Part shown: positions 63,011-64,000 of the stretch, piece after piece
Layout of the letters: each line of letters opens with the position of its first letter
How positions within the stretch are numbered: position 1 is the first letter of the stretch
Assembly: GCF_017114995.1 (NCBI RefSeq)
Contig: NZ_JABXKL010000080.1
Coordinates: forward strand, 1 to 64,000
DNA from: Nostoc sp. NMS9
GTDB lineage: Bacteria; Cyanobacteriota; Cyanobacteriia; Cyanobacteriales; Nostocaceae
DNA: 64,000 nt
Direction: 5' to 3'
The notes under the pieces: generated by a model
What the model was told of the DNA's origin: nothing
What the model saw: only the letters and a program-made list of their open reading frames with translations
The model's database searches: none
Position numbers and translations under genes: made by a program

Positions 63011-63979
63011 ATGAATAACTCCACCTATCAGCTAGATGATTTCGCTTTAATATTGCCGATTTCCCAAACAGCTCGCATAACTGCCCAGCAATTTGCTAAC
63101 CAGCAACCAAATCCTGAAAAAGCAGAGCAAGTCCGGCTGAATACTTTAGCTGTATGGGTGGTGAATGACTACTTGCAGATGATGGATATTCCTACCGATC
63201 TTCAAGCTAGTGACAGTTGGAACCCCATCATGCGCCTTTGTGGGGATGTCGCTGATTTAGAAGTGCCCTCAATTGGCCGTCTGGAGTGTCGCCCCGTCCA
63301 TCTGCATCAGCAGATATGTTCTATTCCTCCAGAAACTTGGCAAGAACGGGTGGGTTATTTAATAGTTCAATTTGATGAATCACTCGAAGAAGCAAGGCTG
63401 CTTGGTTTTATCACTAGTGTGGTAACTGAAACAGTTCCTTTAGCACAACTGCAACCATTGGAAGCGTTTATTGACCACATCTGGCAGTTGCGTCAATCCC
63501 CAGTTAATTCATTAGTGAATTTGAGTCAGTGGTTTGCTGGTATATTTGAGACTGGCTGGGAGACTATTGAATCGCTGTGGAACGTGCCGAAACTCAGGCC
63601 AACTTATGCCTTTCGCAGTATTGAAACTTTGGAATTAGATGCCCTCAAACAACCAGAATCAATTACTAAACGGGCAAAAGTGATTGATTTAGGTATCCAA
63701 ATCCACAACCAACCTGTGATGTTGATTGTGGAAATCAGCCCCAAAAAAGATCAACAAACTAGTATTCATCTCCAATTGCACGCCACTGGAAATCAAATCT
63801 ACTTGCCACCAGGAGTTCATCTCACTGTTATAGATAGTTCAGGAGCAATATTTCTCGACGCTCAATCTAGAAAATCAGACAACTACATTCAGTTGCAGTT
63901 TCGTGGTGAACCTACAGAGGAATTTAGTGTTAGAGTAGCCTTGGATAATACCAGTATTACCGAATATTTCCGAATTTGA
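63011..63979 (+). CDS. DUF1822 family protein
   Basis: 322 residues, ending 21 bases before the window edge. The N-terminus LILPISQTARITAQQFANQQ, then QVRLNTLAVWVVNDYLQMMD and ECRPVHLHQQICSIPPETWQ, is characteristic of the cyanobacterial DUF1822 family. The C-terminal half is beta-rich (DLGIQIHNQPVMLIVEISPK, YLPPGVHLTVIDSSG, QLQFRGEPTEEFSVRVALD). The function is unknown. It contains no signal peptide or enzyme motif I can name. Association with sigma-like and CHAT genes suggests a sensor or adaptor role. Confidence 0.85.
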   Translation: MNNSTYQLDDFALILPISQTARITAQQFANQQPNPEKAEQVRLNTLAVWVVNDYLQMMDIPTDLQASDSWNPIMRLCGDVADLEVPSIGRLECRPVHLHQQICSIPPETWQERVGYLIVQFDESLEEARLLGFITSVVTETVPLAQLQPLEAFIDHIWQLRQSPVNSLVNLSQWFAGIFETGWETIESLWNVPKLRPTYAFRSIETLELDALKQPESITKRAKVIDLGIQIHNQPVMLIVEISPKKDQQTSIHLQLHATGNQIYLPPGVHLTVIDSSGAIFLDAQSRKSDNYIQLQFRGEPTEEFSVRVALDNTSITEYFRI

Positions 63980-64000
63980 AATATGTAGCGATCTTCCTTC

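Overview
The window reads as chromosome of a filamentous, probably heterocyst-forming cyanobacterium (Nostocales, Nostoc-like). Evidence: HIP1 octamers (GCGATCGC) are frequent, short tandemly repeated heptamers and octamers occur in many spacers, several MITE-like elements are present, and the fbp-tal-zwf-opcA order matches the operon known from Nostoc punctiforme. A PedR-type regulator, a small thylakoid-type membrane protein, a GH100 invertase and many WD40, CHAT and pentapeptide proteins fit the same group. I see no rRNA, tRNA, CRISPR array, prophage or intact insertion sequence. Nothing here was checked against a database; family names come from motifs I recognise.

Layout. 1-262: 3' part of a Phd-type antitoxin gene that runs off the left edge. 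808-3673: three co-directional genes for a KamA-type lysine aminomutase, a SET-domain protein and a D-Ala-D-Ala-ligase-like ATP-grasp enzyme. 4007-8281: small photosystem-type membrane protein, cyclic-nucleotide-binding protein, CadD-like transporter, secreted pentapeptide protein and FGE-fold protein. 8681-18097: an AAA/14-WD40 membrane protein, a SulP transporter, an alpha/beta hydrolase, a WD40/J-domain protein and a Uma2 nuclease-like protein. 18767-26921: housekeeping genes (invertase, RsmB, TerB, aquaporin, cobyrinate diamide synthase, GST). 27290-33108 (minus strand): fbp-tal-zwf-opcA, the oxidative pentose phosphate operon, closed by a hairpin terminator.

34241-41056 (minus strand) is a tightly overlapping six-gene RsbR-RsbS-RsbT stressosome module. 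It continues into an RsbT/PP2C fusion and two hybrid histidine kinases, with no sigB. Then follow DUF202, MsrA, a Ser/Thr kinase, a decayed RelE-type toxin with a fused antitoxin/HigA/ImmA protein, RfbB, a glycosyltransferase, a DUF6391-like protein, PedR, a fructokinase, a CFA-type methyltransferase and a polysaccharide deacetylase.

53426-54783 is an RTX-type gene built from 243-bp tandem repeats and broken by a 13-bp deletion. It is followed by an RnfD-like membrane protein with a DUF2330 protein, a small membrane protein and a lipoprotein. The right end (59001-63979) holds a sigma-70-like factor, a secreted TPR-CHAT protease and a DUF1822 protein, which may form one system.

A recurring theme is small repeats entering genes. 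MITE ends supply or abut the last codons or stop codons of at least four genes, and repeat-derived linkers are translated inside RsmB, CbiA and the RnfD-like protein.
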